Part shown: positions 9,144-17,571 of the stretch, piece after piece
Layout: each line of letters begins with the position of its first letter
Position numbering within the stretch: position 1 is the stretch's first letter
Assembly: GCF_002778315.1 (NCBI RefSeq)
Contig: NZ_NESA01000007.1
Span: 62,001-126,000, forward strand
Source: Limnohabitans sp. JirII-31
Lineage (GTDB): Bacteria; Pseudomonadota; Gammaproteobacteria; Burkholderiales; Burkholderiaceae_C
Direction of reading: 5' to 3'
Length of the DNA: 64,000 nt
The notes under the pieces: model-generated
What the model was told of the DNA's origin: nothing
The model's input: the letters and a program-made list of their open reading frames with translations, nothing else
Databases searched by the model: none
Position numbers and translations under genes: made by a program

Positions 9144-9172
9144 TTGATCTTGTTTGCGAATGAAGCGTTCAT
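9144..9172 (+). promoter_or_regulatory. Phage promoter-like motif, copy 1
   Basis: TTGATC, then exactly 14 bases, then AGCGTTCAT, ending 45 bases before the ATG at 9218. The same layout occurs at 9484-9512 and 10458-10486, each time before a short plus-strand gene. Read as a sigma-70 promoter, the first hexamer is a good -35 and GTTCAT, 17 bases on, is a poor -10, which would fit an activator-dependent phage promoter. Confidence 0.55.
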
Positions 9173-9217
9173 ACGTACATGCGCTAACGCATTTGAATAA
9201 CTTTTTTGGAGCGATTG

Positions 9218-9445
9218 ATGAACCACCACACCACGACCAACGCGATCACCGCGCCCTCTTCGCTTTTGGAGCAGATCGCTTTGAAGCACTTTTTTGTCCA
9301 GACCCTGCAGACACAGAACCGCGACTCTTTGGACTTCCACGACGTTTCGGTTTGGGCGATTGAGTCGGCTCTGAAGGCTGCGTTTGAAGCAGGGGTTCAG
9401 GCGGGACAACAGGCAGCTTTGAAGGAGAAGACAAAGAAGGCTTAA
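9218..9445 (+). CDS. Small phage protein, unknown
   Basis: 75 residues starting MNHHTTTNAITAPSS at the ATG at 9218, with GGAG six bases upstream. The C-terminal half is helical (VSVWAIESALKAAFEAGVQA) and ends in lysines. Family not recognised. It runs opposite to the structural genes and follows promoter-motif copy 1, so it is probably expressed separately, perhaps early or from the prophage. Confidence 0.65.
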   Translation: MNHHTTTNAITAPSSLLEQIALKHFFVQTLQTQNRDSLDFHDVSVWAIESALKAAFEAGVQAGQQAALKEKTKKA

Positions 9446-9483
9446 AGAGCACAAGAAGTTCAAGCAAGAGATTCACAACTCGC

Positions 9484-9512
9484 TTGACTCGATCGGAAAT
9501 AGAAGCGTTCAT
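9484..9512 (+). promoter_or_regulatory. Phage promoter-like motif, copy 2
   Basis: TTGACT, 14 bases, AGCGTTCAT, ending 42 bases before the ATG at 9555. Spacing and the nine-base block are identical to the copies at 9144 and 10458. This copy has the best -35 match of the three. Confidence 0.55.
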
Positions 9513-9554
9513 CACGCACCTCACTGATAAAGATTTGAAAAAGGAATGAAAGAC

Positions 9555-10046
9555 ATGACCACACAACTCACAGCCACCCAGCAAGCCATCCTTGCCCACG
9601 CCTACCAACACACGGCTGGCAAGATTGAATGGTTCCCCGAGAACATCAAGGGCGGCGCGCGCCAGAAAGTGCTCGACGGATTGTTCAACCGCGCACTCAT
9701 CACCAAGAGCGCCAGCGACTGGTTGATTGCAGCCGAGGGCTACGACGCGCTCGGTGTGCCACGCAAGGGGGCAGTCAACGCGCCAACGGCAGATACCACC
9801 GATGCGCCAGCGAATCCCACAACACCTCGCACACGAGAAAACAGCAAGCAAGCTCAAATGATTGAGTTGCTCAAACGTCCCGACGGAGCAACCTTGAATC
9901 AAATGGTCGAAGCCACTGGCTGGCAAGCACACACGGTGCGCGGCGCGATGGCCGGGGCTTTGAAAAAGAAACTGAGCTTGAACATCGCGTCAGAGAAGAC
10001 CGATGGTCAAGAACGTAAGTACAGCATCATCACCACAACTGTTTGA
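9555..10046 (+). CDS. DUF3489 domain protein
   Basis: 163 residues from ATG 9555 (AAGGA nine bases upstream; another ATG at 9546 sits too close to that site). The C-terminal 65 residues are a clear DUF3489 domain (KQAQMIELLKRPDGATLNQM, then EATGWQAHTVRGAMAGALKK), a winged-helix-like module common in proteobacterial phages and mobile DNA. The N-terminal half is a second helical region (LTATQQAILAHAYQHTAGKI). DNA binding is likely but the role is unknown. It follows promoter-motif copy 2. Confidence 0.85.
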   Translation: MTTQLTATQQAILAHAYQHTAGKIEWFPENIKGGARQKVLDGLFNRALITKSASDWLIAAEGYDALGVPRKGAVNAPTADTTDAPANPTTPRTRENSKQAQMIELLKRPDGATLNQMVEATGWQAHTVRGAMAGALKKKLSLNIASEKTDGQERKYSIITTTV

Positions 10047-10053
10047 GGACCCC

Positions 10054-10413
10054 ATGAACCCTATCAACATCACGATTGAATCCAAGCCCACAACCATTAA
10101 CTTCGATGGCCGCGAATTACAGGTTCAAAAGCTCAGCATCCCACTGCCCTTTGGCCGCAAGCCTACAGACATCTCCGACATTGCCGCTTGCGGCGTTGAG
10201 GCGGTCTACGTGACCGAAATCCGGGAGATGGACCCCGAGGAATTTGATGGCTTCAAATTGAACCTAGGCAAATCTCGCGCCTGGCTCAAAGGCAAGGGTG
10301 GCGATTACTGGGATGGCCGGTTGTGCGTGATGGTGCACGCACCCGGTAGACCCTACTTGTTCATTGATCCATCCGGAGGAGACAGCGTTCGCTACCTCGC
10401 GCGTCTGGGCTGA
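10054..10413 (+). CDS. Hypothetical phage protein
   Basis: 119 residues starting at ATG 10054, with GAGG upstream, seven bases after the DUF3489 gene and probably on the same transcript. The protein looks mixed alpha/beta (FDGRELQVQKLSIPLPFGRK, then LCVMVHAPGRPYLFID), without membrane segments or recognisable motifs. I do not recognise its family. Confidence 0.65.
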   Translation: MNPINITIESKPTTINFDGRELQVQKLSIPLPFGRKPTDISDIAACGVEAVYVTEIREMDPEEFDGFKLNLGKSRAWLKGKGGDYWDGRLCVMVHAPGRPYLFIDPSGGDSVRYLARLG

Positions 10414-10457
10414 TCAGTCGCAGAAAAGCAACTAATCAGAAAGATCTGATGAATCGC

Positions 10458-10486
10458 TTTACTTCTGTCCAAGGTAGAGCGTTCAT
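10458..10486 (+). promoter_or_regulatory. Phage promoter-like motif, copy 3
   Basis: TTTACT, 14 bases, AGCGTTCAT, ending 31 bases before the ATG at 10518. It drives, by inference, the three-gene run 10518-11253. Block and spacing match the copies at 9144 and 9484. Confidence 0.5.
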
Positions 10487-10517
10487 AGAGTCATCGCAAC
10501 GCAAACGGAGAAACAAC

Positions 10518-10799
10518 ATGAAAACCGTACACGAAATCAAAGCGCAATACGCCGAAGAAGCGGCCCTCAAAGCCCTGTTGCATGCACAAACGACACTCGA
10601 GGCAAACATGCGTGAATTGGATCGTTACATCGAAAAATTCAAAGAAGCCTCCACCCCACAAGATAAAGCAGCAGTTTTGAATTGGAGTTTGAACCACTTG
10701 GTTTGCAACATCACACCAAACTTGCGCTTAGACCTGATTGCCAACGCCCAAGCGGAATTGGCACGAACAGAAAGCTTCCCCAAAGGAGAGTCGGCATGA
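10518..10799 (+). CDS. Hypothetical phage protein
   Basis: 93 residues from ATG 10518, with GGAG eight bases before. Mostly helical with heptad-like text (KTVHEIKAQYAEEAALKALL, then MRELDRYIEKFKEA), so a short coiled coil is likely. Its stop overlaps the next start (ATGA), implying coupled translation. Family not recognised. Confidence 0.65.
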   Translation: MKTVHEIKAQYAEEAALKALLHAQTTLEANMRELDRYIEKFKEASTPQDKAAVLNWSLNHLVCNITPNLRLDLIANAQAELARTESFPKGESA

Positions 10800-10993
10800 G
10801 TCAATCGGAAAAAGCTACCCAGGTTTTAGTGAGCCTGCGCAAGAAAACCAAGCAGGAAGTCTTTACCGCATGGACAACGCAATGCTTGGGAAAAATCCAC
10901 AATGCCAAGGTTCATGAGATGCGCAAGTCTTGGATGATCTACGACATCATCAGAAGCCAGTTCGGTGAATTGATTGCCGACCAACTGGCTTGA
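10796..10993 (+). CDS. Hypothetical phage protein
   Basis: 65 residues from ATG 10796, which has AGGAG upstream and overlaps the previous stop. A basic, helical little protein (VSLRKKTKQEVFTAWTTQCL). Nothing indicates a function beyond its place in a plus-strand early-type operon. Confidence 0.6.
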   Translation: MSQSEKATQVLVSLRKKTKQEVFTAWTTQCLGKIHNAKVHEMRKSWMIYDIIRSQFGELIADQLA

Positions 10994-10995
10994 GC

Positions 10996-11253
10996 ATGGA
11001 AATCGCTCGGGCGCATCGCACAGATGCCAACAATCGGTCACGTGGGCAATGCGTGGTCACTTTGGAGTGGCACCGCAACACCATCATGGCCATCACTCAC
11101 ATGGAGCGACGCTATCTACCCACGGGGAGAACAAGCATTCGCTCAACTGGTGAAGTAGTCGTTGAAATGATGACCCGTGATTATTTCGTTGAGCGTCTGT
11201 GGCTCAAAACAGATGGCACCGCTCTTTGGGAACAACAGCCGCTAGCGCTGTAA
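10996..11253 (+). CDS. Hypothetical phage protein
   Basis: 85 residues from ATG 10996, two bases after the previous stop and without a strong ribosome site; the ATG at the MAITHMERR segment is an alternative. The text looks beta-rich (CVVTLEWHRNTIMAITHM, then GEVVVEMMTRDYFVERLWLK). Last gene of the plus-strand run; it meets the HU gene's terminator tail to tail. Confidence 0.5.
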   Translation: MEIARAHRTDANNRSRGQCVVTLEWHRNTIMAITHMERRYLPTGRTSIRSTGEVVVEMMTRDYFVERLWLKTDGTALWEQQPLAL

Positions 11254-11290
11254 AAAGAAAAGGCGGCAAGGTAGAAACCTCTGCCGCCTT
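11251..11290 (-). terminator. Rho-independent terminator after the HU-like gene
   Basis: Perfect nine-base stem AAGGCGGCA (11260-11268) with TGCCGCCTT (11282-11290); on the minus strand the stem is followed by a T-rich run (11251-11260). It ends minus-strand transcription after the HU-like gene and may also stop the converging plus-strand operon. Confidence 0.85.
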
Positions 11291-11312
11291 GTACGAGACA
11301 CAAGAGAAATGA

Positions 11313-11594
11313 TTACTTCTTCTTGTTCACTGCTGCTTTGAAAGCTGCACCAGGTGTGAACTTAGGCACATTGGCAGCAGCGATCTTCAATGCTTCGCCA
11401 GTACGTGGGTTGCGACCCGTACGTGCAGCGCGCTTGGTAGCCTTGAAAGTACCAAAGCCAATCAACTGGACATCTTGCTTCTTAGCAACAGACTTGGTGA
11501 TGATTTCAAGTAATGCATCGATTGCACGACCAGCAGCGGCCTTTGACATTTCGGTTTCGTGGGCCAACGCCTCGATCAATTCAGTCTTGTTCAA
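11313..11594 (-). CDS. HU-family nucleoid protein
   Basis: 93 residues, full length for HU. TTG at 11594 is the start because AAAAGGAG stands before it and the protein then begins with the usual [10 protein letters not shown]; no ATG fits. The DNA-contact arm is intact ([21 protein letters not shown]) and the end is the usual [16 protein letters not shown] dimers bend DNA; phages can use HU or IHF in packaging or recombination. It has its own terminator. Finding a host-type HU inside the prophage suggests an acquired extra copy. Confidence 0.92.
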   Translation of the reverse strand: MNKTELIEALAHETEMSKAAAGRAIDALLEIITKSVAKKQDVQLIGFGTFKATKRAARTGRNPRTGEALKIAAANVPKFTPGAAFKAAVNKKK

Positions 11595-11650
11595 TTTTTT
11601 CTCCTTTTGATGAACGGTCGAGATTCTGACACGGCCATGTGTCAACTCGC

Positions 11651-12898
11651 TCAAGGGTTTTCGACAAGAACTTGAGGCGTATCAAGCTCTGCCGTATCTG
11701 CACGGTGAAGGACTGCCTTCTTGCCCGTGAAGTCCTCCCAACGCTTGACGATCACATCAACGAACTTGGGATCCAACTCCATGAGTCGGGCGTGTCGGTT
11801 GGTTTTTTCACATGCAATTGCTGTGGTGCCTGAGCCACCGAACAAGTCGAGCACGATGTCTCGGCTCTTGGATGAGTTCTTCACTGCGCGCTCAACCAGC
11901 TCCACGGGCTTCATCGTGGGATGCAGGTCATTGACGCGGGGCTTGTTGTAAAACCAAACATCAGCCTGATCGCGGTCACCGCACCAGAAGTGATCGGAAC
12001 CTTGCTTCCAACCGTACAGGATGGGCTCGTATTGGCGCTGATAGTCAGCACGTCCTAACGTGAACGAGTTCTTAGCCCAAATCACAAAGGTCGACCACTT
12101 ACCACCCGCATCGAGCCAAGCTTTTTGCAAGGTGTGGAGCTCAGATGAGCTCATGCACACGTAGCACGCGCCCTTGGTCATGATCAGCAGGTTCAGGCAA
12201 GCGTCGTACAAGAACTTGTAGAACCCATCGCCCAAAGCATCGTTCAAGATTCGACGATCTTTGCCGCGCATCTTTTCTTTGGCGCTGTTGCCATAGTCCA
12301 CGTTGTAGGGCGGATCCGTGAAGGCCATGTCTGCGAGTTGGCCATCCATGAGGCGCTCAACATCCGAGAGTACCGTGGAGTCACCACAAAGAAGGCGGTG
12401 ATTGCCGAGAATCCACAAGTCCCCAGGTCTGGAAACAGGATCTACTGGTGGTTCTGGGATTGCATCATCCTCGGTTAAACCACCGCCTTCATCTTGAGGA
12501 TTGAGCAAGTCGTCAATCTCGTCATCCGTAAAGCCCATGAGAGAGAGGTCATAGTCGGCTGCTTGCAACTCAGCCAGCTCGAGCTTCAAGAGCTCTTGGT
12601 CCCAGCCAGCGTTTTCCGCGATGCGGTTGTCGGCCAAGATGTACGCCTTCTTTTGCTCAGGGGTCAGGTGAGCCAGTTCGATGACTGGCACTTCCTTCAA
12701 CCCTAGCTTTCTAGCTGCCATCAATCGACCATGGCCTGCAATGACACCTCGCTCTCCGTCTGTGAGGATGGGGTTGGTCCAGCCGTACTCGGCGATGGAT
12801 GCTGCGATTTGTGCGACCTGCGCATCGTTGTGCGTGCGGGCATTGCGGGCGTACGGGATGAGCGTATCGACCGCGACCATTCGGATCTCGGTTGTCAT
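11651..12898 (-). CDS. ParB-domain DNA methyltransferase (orphan)
   Basis: 415 residues from ATG 12898 (AAGG upstream). Residues 5-90 form a ParB/Srx-type domain ([20 protein letters not shown]); the rest is an N6-adenine or N4-cytosine methyltransferase of the beta order, with catalytic DPPY at 195-198 and AdoMet motif FGGSGTT at 353-359. No restriction partner is nearby. In phages such enzymes usually guard the viral genome against host restriction or mark DNA for regulation. The target sequence cannot be read from the gene. Confidence 0.92.
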   Translation of the reverse strand: MTTEIRMVAVDTLIPYARNARTHNDAQVAQIAASIAEYGWTNPILTDGERGVIAGHGRLMAARKLGLKEVPVIELAHLTPEQKKAYILADNRIAENAGWDQELLKLELAELQAADYDLSLMGFTDDEIDDLLNPQDEGGGLTEDDAIPEPPVDPVSRPGDLWILGNHRLLCGDSTVLSDVERLMDGQLADMAFTDPPYNVDYGNSAKEKMRGKDRRILNDALGDGFYKFLYDACLNLLIMTKGACYVCMSSSELHTLQKAWLDAGGKWSTFVIWAKNSFTLGRADYQRQYEPILYGWKQGSDHFWCGDRDQADVWFYNKPRVNDLHPTMKPVELVERAVKNSSKSRDIVLDLFGGSGTTAIACEKTNRHARLMELDPKFVDVIVKRWEDFTGKKAVLHRADTAELDTPQVLVENP

Positions 12899-12941
12899 AG
12901 GGGCCTTGGTAAAATTGCGCAAACAACAACGAGAAGCTGCA

Positions 12942-13157
12942 GTGCGGATAAAAGTCATAAACGGGGTCTTAGCCCGTCAGAAAAACAAAGATGGAAGCGA
13001 TGCAGGCTTTGCACCACTAGTCGCAGGGACTTACGAGGTCACAGGCCCCGCCAAGGAAGGCCTACTCGAAGTCAAGAAAGATGCTGAACACAGCGTGTTC
13101 ATGCCGCTCGATAAGCTCGACAACTACGTCAAGCAAGGCGACATTCAAATCATTTGA
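12942..13157 (+). CDS. Small phage protein, unknown
   Basis: 71 residues from a GTG at 12942 (weak GAG site upstream), running opposite to the methyltransferase. The text is compact and protein-like: RIKVINGVLARQK, then GTYEVTGPAKEGLLEVK and SVFMPLDKLDNYV. Longer in-frame starts would overlap the methyltransferase and are rejected. Family not identified. Confidence 0.5.
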   Translation: MRIKVINGVLARQKNKDGSDAGFAPLVAGTYEVTGPAKEGLLEVKKDAEHSVFMPLDKLDNYVKQGDIQII

Positions 13158-13563
13158 GATAGGCACTGGGTGCGTACCCGGTGCGTACTGCGTACCCCGA
13201 ATTAAGGGCTGTCGGTAGCGAAATCTCGCGCCTTTGCCCCCCGCATAGGTTTATCGCCAGGAAGGACCCGTGAATTCTGGAAGTTGGGGGTAACTTGGCT
13301 TGATTGACGCCAGTGGTTGAGCGTTTTGTGCCTGAGATGGCGCATGAATTCGTGAGGTCACGCGCTACGAGTCACTTACTCTTTCGCACTTAGCCACTTA
13401 CGGTCACTGTGTGGGTTCACTTGACTCACAACTGCCGCGACCATAGACAGAAATGTAGCTTCAAAACGCTGAAATGTTGCAGCGTGATTTGGGCTCAAAA
13501 GCCGCGCATTTCCTCTCCCCCTTTAACTGCGCCGCTCACTCACTTCAAATCACGCTAGAACCC
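13158..13563. other. Gene-free stretch with TGCGTAC direct repeats
   Basis: No convincing gene. It opens with three direct copies of TGCGTAC (13171, 13182 and 13189) and is otherwise unremarkable. On the minus strand it separates the replication genes from the methyltransferase. The short repeats could be protein-binding iterons; nothing else supports an origin or packaging site. Confidence 0.4.
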
Positions 13564-13968
13564 TCACAAACGGTTCGCAGACGGTTTTGCTTTGGCGTTG
13601 AGCTTGTCGGTCACGACTTGCATGTCCCGCTTCCAACGTCTCCACGCTGTGGTGCGGTCGCAGCCAAAGCGCTTACCGATCTCTCGCCAGTCGTATCGCT
13701 TGGCGCGCATCCACACCAAGTGCCGCTCATCCAACTCCAAGACTTGCACCCACTGCATGACCTCAAGCATCAGGTCCACATCCTTGGGACTAGGTGGCGG
13801 CAATCGATAAAGCTTCTCGCGATCGGGATATGCCTCGAGTTCACTTTGCGCGACCACTGGCCAAGTGCTCACGTAGCCTTGCACAGTCACTCGAGGCAGT
13901 CGCCTCGCAGTGCGTGCAGCTTCTGTGAAACGCTCGGCCACAACATCAATCGTCCACACCTCATCCAT
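13564..13968 (-). CDS. DUF6362 family phage protein
   Basis: 134 residues from ATG 13968 (AGAGG six bases upstream). It begins MDEVWTIDVVAERFTEAART and contains a helix-turn-helix-like segment near the end (RYDWREIGKRFGCDRTTAWR), matching the DUF6362 proteins of proteobacterial prophages. DNA binding is likely; the precise role is unknown. Its start overlaps the end of the preceding 78-residue gene by eight bases. Confidence 0.8.
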   Translation of the reverse strand: MDEVWTIDVVAERFTEAARTARRLPRVTVQGYVSTWPVVAQSELEAYPDREKLYRLPPPSPKDVDLMLEVMQWVQVLELDERHLVWMRAKRYDWREIGKRFGCDRTTAWRRWKRDMQVVTDKLNAKAKPSANRL

Positions 13969-14197
13969 GCTGGCCTCTCTTGGGTGAGTTTGGTGAGGCA
14001 TGGTGTGATTGGCCGTAGAGCCGCTCACCAATGCTGCGAATGAGTTGGCGCTCCAAGAAGTTCAGACGTGTGTCTTGCTCAGAGATGACCAAGATGTGTT
14101 GCTCTTGCCATCCTTGGCGCTTAGTGGCTTCAACATCCATGGGGTTGGCTTGCATGCGCCCAAGGGGCGATGGATAGTGCGGTTGGGGAATGTTCAT
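13961..14197 (-). CDS. Small phage protein, unknown
   Basis: 78 residues from ATG 14197, with GGAGG in front. It overlaps its neighbours at both ends (ATGA with the 60-residue gene upstream, eight bases with DUF6362 downstream), which argues that it is a real gene in a coupled series. It has a helical middle (QDTRLNFLERQLIRSIGERL) and no known motif. Confidence 0.65.
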   Translation of the reverse strand: MNIPQPHYPSPLGRMQANPMDVEATKRQGWQEQHILVISEQDTRLNFLERQLIRSIGERLYGQSHHASPNSPKRGQHG

Positions 14198-14376
14198 TGA
14201 ACACCTCCAACCGTGAAATATCCATGTGCTGATGGAAGGGCAAATGCGTCGAATGACGCATTTGACGTTTTAAAACATTCCTTCTCTTTATGCGCGTATG
14301 TACGTACGCGTAGAGAACTACTGTTAAGTAGTGTCGTAAGTGTCAAAGTACCTGTTTTTGAATTCCTTAGTTTCAT
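14194..14376 (-). CDS. Short hypothetical protein
   Basis: 60 residues starting at ATG 14376; the primase stop codon is part of its ribosome site (TAGGAGATAAAAATG). The stop overlaps the next start. Signals are good but the sequence (many Ser, Thr and Asn) is not typical of a folded protein, so it may be a leader-like or poorly conserved gene. Confidence 0.5.
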   Translation of the reverse strand: MKLRNSKTGTLTLTTLLNSSSLRVRTYAHKEKECFKTSNASFDAFALPSAHGYFTVGGVQ

Positions 14377-14385
14377 TTTTATCTC

Positions 14386-16704
14386 CTAGTTATCGTTGTA
14401 GGGGTAGCTGCGATTAGGGAAATTGGTGGGCTGTTTGATGTCGATACCTGCAAAGCCACGAACGCCCATGGAGTTACGCCACTTGTCGAAACGTCGCGTG
14501 ATGAGGGCATCAGAAAATCGGCGTTGTGTGCCCACAAACTCACCGCTCATCTCGGCCCATTGCTTCCAATCGTTGAAGAGAGTCACCGTCAGCGCTTTGT
14601 CATTGGCTCCAAGCTTGCAGCGCTCATCCATCCAACGCCCCATGGCGTCTTCGCCCTCGAAATACTCATCCGTGGCACTGGTCACCGAGAGAGGTTGCTT
14701 GAGCCCGATCTGCTGCCAGAGCAAACAACCCTGTAGCGCCCAAGCCAAGATGCCGTCGCGCTCAGAGAGCAACTTCTCCGTGAGCAAGGGGTCACGTTTC
14801 TCAGGCGGCACCGTGATCGTGAAAGGGATCAAATGCATGCGACGACGCATCGCCTCATCAATGTTTCGAATGGCGGGCTTGTGATTGCCCGCAATCAAGA
14901 GCTTGAACTGAGGTGGGTAGGTGAAGAAGTCTTGGTGCATCAGTCGAGCCGTCACCAAGTCACCACCTGTGATGGCTTTGATCTTGGATTCGTTCCAACG
15001 CCTGCCCTGCTCGGTTTCTGTGGCCGAGACGAAGCGTGCGCCACGCAAGCCCGCAAGGTCTGTTGGGTGACGGTCTGAGCGTGTTTCCATGAACGTGTCC
15101 ATGGGAGCGTTAGCCGCGTAATCACCCAAGATGGTTGAGATGACGTTGACGAACACGGACTTGCCGTTTGCCCCTGTGCCATACAAGAAGAACAACGCGT
15201 GCGTGCTGATATCGCCCGTGAGGCAGTAACCCACCACGCGCTGCAAGTACAGCTGCAACTCTTTGTCGCCCCCTGTGACGTTCTCAAGGAAATTAGCCCA
15301 CACAGGGCTCTCGCCTTTGGGTGTGGCTGTGGTGACCTTGGTCATGCGTCGATCACGCCTGTGCGGCCCCATTCCGCCACGCCTTAGGTCAATGATTCCA
15401 CCAGGCGTGTTGAGCAACCAAGGATCGGCATCCCACTCCTCAACGGTCGCACTGTGACGTGGGTCGGTGCGAACAATACGTTCAATCGCAGACATGGTGC
15501 TCGAGCCAGCCAAGCGGGACTTGAGTCTTGGCGTGTCTGCTTTGTAGGACGCGGCACGACAAACCGTTCGACTCAGGTGATGCACGTAGAGCGACTTGTC
15601 GATGTTCCAGCGCACGCCATTCCACACCAACCATTTGCCCCATGGTGAACAAAACCGCCAGTCCTCACCAAACTGGCGCGTAAACGCCATAGCCAAGCCA
15701 TCTTCAGTGGTGTAGTCCAGTCCATCCACGATGTCTGTTGCCATGTTCTCGTCGGCTTGACGCACAACAGGCATGCGGTCGCCTGCCGCGATAAAACCAG
15801 CGACATCAAACCCTTCGACGCGCGCATCGGCCACATCCCAGCCTTCAGGTTTTTCCTCTGGGGGCTGGAGAATTGCGCAGCTGAGTGCCCCCGCAAGCAG
15901 GATGGCTTGTGACGCACGGTCCGCATAGTCCCAGCCGGGCTTGTCGCGATCAGGCCAGATGAGCACATGCTTGCCAGCAAGTGGTGTCCAGTCAGTTTTA
16001 TCCACGGGCGCATTAGCACCGTGCATGGCCGTCGTGGCGCACACACCCAACTCAATGAGCGCTTGGGCGCACTTTTCACCTTCAACCAAAACAATTCGCT
16101 CGGAGTACGAGATACCGGGCTGGTTGAACAAGGGTCGTGGGTCAGGCGGTGCCATCTTGCGACGCTTCACATCCCACGGACGAAACTCTTTCTTGCCGGG
16201 CTCAGGATCGTAGCGATAGACCACTGCAATCAGCTTGCCTGTTGCATCTTGGTAGTCCCACTTGGCAGTGGCGGGCCCAAGTTCATCGACTGCTGGCGTT
16301 TTGGCTTTGTCTTTACTTGGGGGGCGTTGCGGCAGTGAATCCACTCGACCCAGTAAATCCTTGGCACGTTTGAGCACATCGGGGAAATGGGTCTGTATGT
16401 TGAGCTGGTAGTGACGCGCAATCAGATCGAAGATGTCACCACCCTCACCTGTTGCGCGGTCAGTCCACAGTCCTGCTTTGGGGCCTGAGAGCAGCAACTC
16501 CAAACTGTCACCTGGGCCGCCCATCACATCGCCCACCAAGTACTTGGTGTTGCGGCGTTTGCCTGCTGGCCAAATCTCAGCGATGAGTGAGCTCAAGCGC
16601 TCAAGCAAAGCTTGTCGGATGTCGTCTTTCTCGCGCGAGCTATCCGTTTTAGTTGGAATCGTTTTACGAAACGCCTCTTGGGCAGGGTCATTGAAATCAA
16701 GCAT
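14386..16704 (-). CDS. Phage primase-helicase, D5/P4 type
   Basis: 772 residues from ATG 16704, with GGAGG then GAGG upstream. A Toprim-like primase part lies around residues 200-260 (VLVEGEKCAQALIELG, VLIWPDRDKPGWDYAD); a D5-N and superfamily 3 helicase part follows, with Walker A FLYGTGANGKSVFVNV near 505 and FKLLIAGNHKPAIRN as the later helicase motif. It would prime and unwind phage DNA, allowing replication with few other phage proteins. It overlaps the gene before it by eight bases. Confidence 0.93.
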   Translation of the reverse strand: MLDFNDPAQEAFRKTIPTKTDSSREKDDIRQALLERLSSLIAEIWPAGKRRNTKYLVGDVMGGPGDSLELLLSGPKAGLWTDRATGEGGDIFDLIARHYQLNIQTHFPDVLKRAKDLLGRVDSLPQRPPSKDKAKTPAVDELGPATAKWDYQDATGKLIAVVYRYDPEPGKKEFRPWDVKRRKMAPPDPRPLFNQPGISYSERIVLVEGEKCAQALIELGVCATTAMHGANAPVDKTDWTPLAGKHVLIWPDRDKPGWDYADRASQAILLAGALSCAILQPPEEKPEGWDVADARVEGFDVAGFIAAGDRMPVVRQADENMATDIVDGLDYTTEDGLAMAFTRQFGEDWRFCSPWGKWLVWNGVRWNIDKSLYVHHLSRTVCRAASYKADTPRLKSRLAGSSTMSAIERIVRTDPRHSATVEEWDADPWLLNTPGGIIDLRRGGMGPHRRDRRMTKVTTATPKGESPVWANFLENVTGGDKELQLYLQRVVGYCLTGDISTHALFFLYGTGANGKSVFVNVISTILGDYAANAPMDTFMETRSDRHPTDLAGLRGARFVSATETEQGRRWNESKIKAITGGDLVTARLMHQDFFTYPPQFKLLIAGNHKPAIRNIDEAMRRRMHLIPFTITVPPEKRDPLLTEKLLSERDGILAWALQGCLLWQQIGLKQPLSVTSATDEYFEGEDAMGRWMDERCKLGANDKALTVTLFNDWKQWAEMSGEFVGTQRRFSDALITRRFDKWRNSMGVRGFAGIDIKQPTNFPNRSYPYNDN

Positions 16705-17002
16705 GTGCAGCCTCGCCTCCTTGAGAGTGGCGAGATGGCTCAGACGAAAGTTGGTCTTGTGCCTCCTTTGCTTGCGCAGCCAACAGCTCACCAAGTTGTG
16801 CATGCCACACCCGCAACTCGTTGAGGCGATAGCGCACCAGCTTGTTGATGTAGTAATGCGGGATCTGAAGCTTCTTGCGCTTATAGGGATTGCGGAAAAA
16901 GTAAAACGGCAGGTTGAACGCGATGGCAGCTTGCTCAGACGAGATCATGGTCTCGAAGGAGTTTGAGTTGGTGTGTGAATTTCGGGGTGTTTGATTTGTC
17001 AT
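16697..17002 (-). CDS. HTH-type phage DNA-binding protein
   Basis: 101 residues from ATG 17002 (GGGAGA upstream). The core reads ISSEQAAIAFNLPFYFFR then YYINKLVRYRLNEL, the layout of MerR/HTH-17-like domains that recognise DNA and are used by excisionases and phage regulators. The C-terminal third is polar. Lies directly before the primase-helicase gene, so a role in replication control or in helping primase is possible. Confidence 0.6.
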   Translation of the reverse strand: MTNQTPRNSHTNSNSFETMISSEQAAIAFNLPFYFFRNPYKRKKLQIPHYYINKLVRYRLNELRVWHAQLGELLAAQAKEAQDQLSSEPSRHSQGGEAAHA

Positions 17003-17103
17003 GGCAAAAGCTCTCCCTACCAACCACCGCAGTGGTCAGCATCAGGTTTGAAAATTGAATAAGACGCAGCAGCTCTTACTGCGTCTGGGGCTTAGATCTA
17101 GGT

Positions 17104-17556
17104 CTAGCCGTAGGACTCGTGGCCAAGCATCCGTAAGGGCGGGTACTTGCTCGCTTCATGCGCTTGCACCATCGCTTCGACATAGGTGGTGACCACAGCG
17201 TTGATCAAGAGCAAGGCCTCCTCCTGTGAGTAAGTACTCAGCGCGCGGTCCATGCCCACTTCGTTCGCTGCCTCGCCCAAGGGTTTGAGGCAACGACGCA
17301 TGGCGGCCATCTCAGCTTCAGAAGGATCAATCACATCGACCTCCTTCACCGAGATGCGCACATCGCCACGGTTGAGCAAACGCACGCCTGCTTCGTAGAG
17401 TTTGTGAAAACACCGCTGGCAGCGCATCGAACAAAACACCCAATCTACGGGGTAGCGTGCAGCACGCCCCACCTTGAATCGAATGTCCGCATGACCGAAG
17501 CCTCTTGCCTGCCGTGCACACACCCAACACTTCATGACTGCGTGTTTGCTCACCAT
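17104..17556 (-). CDS. DUF6511 family protein
   Basis: 150 residues from ATG 17556 (no clear ribosome site; ATG 17535 is an alternative). An N-terminal zinc-ribbon-like motif (CWVCARQ, then FCSMRCQRCFH) is followed by a helical region with the family's closing pattern EALLLINAVVTTYVEAMV, then HEASKYPPLR. DUF6511 proteins are typical of early regions of proteobacterial phages; function unknown. Confidence 0.82.
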   Translation of the reverse strand: MVSKHAVMKCWVCARQARGFGHADIRFKVGRAARYPVDWVFCSMRCQRCFHKLYEAGVRLLNRGDVRISVKEVDVIDPSEAEMAAMRRCLKPLGEAANEVGMDRALSTYSQEEALLLINAVVTTYVEAMVQAHEASKYPPLRMLGHESYG

Positions 17557-17571
17557 GTGTCAGGGCTTTGT

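Noticed and set aside
11592..11650. ACCGTTCAT before the HU gene as a fourth copy of the phage promoter motif
   Set aside because: One mismatch in the block and no -35-like hexamer 14 bases upstream; TTGACA is 21 bases away.
13158..13563. CRISPR array from the TGCGTAC repeats
   Set aside because: Repeats are seven bases with 0-4 base gaps; no spacers and no cas genes in the window.
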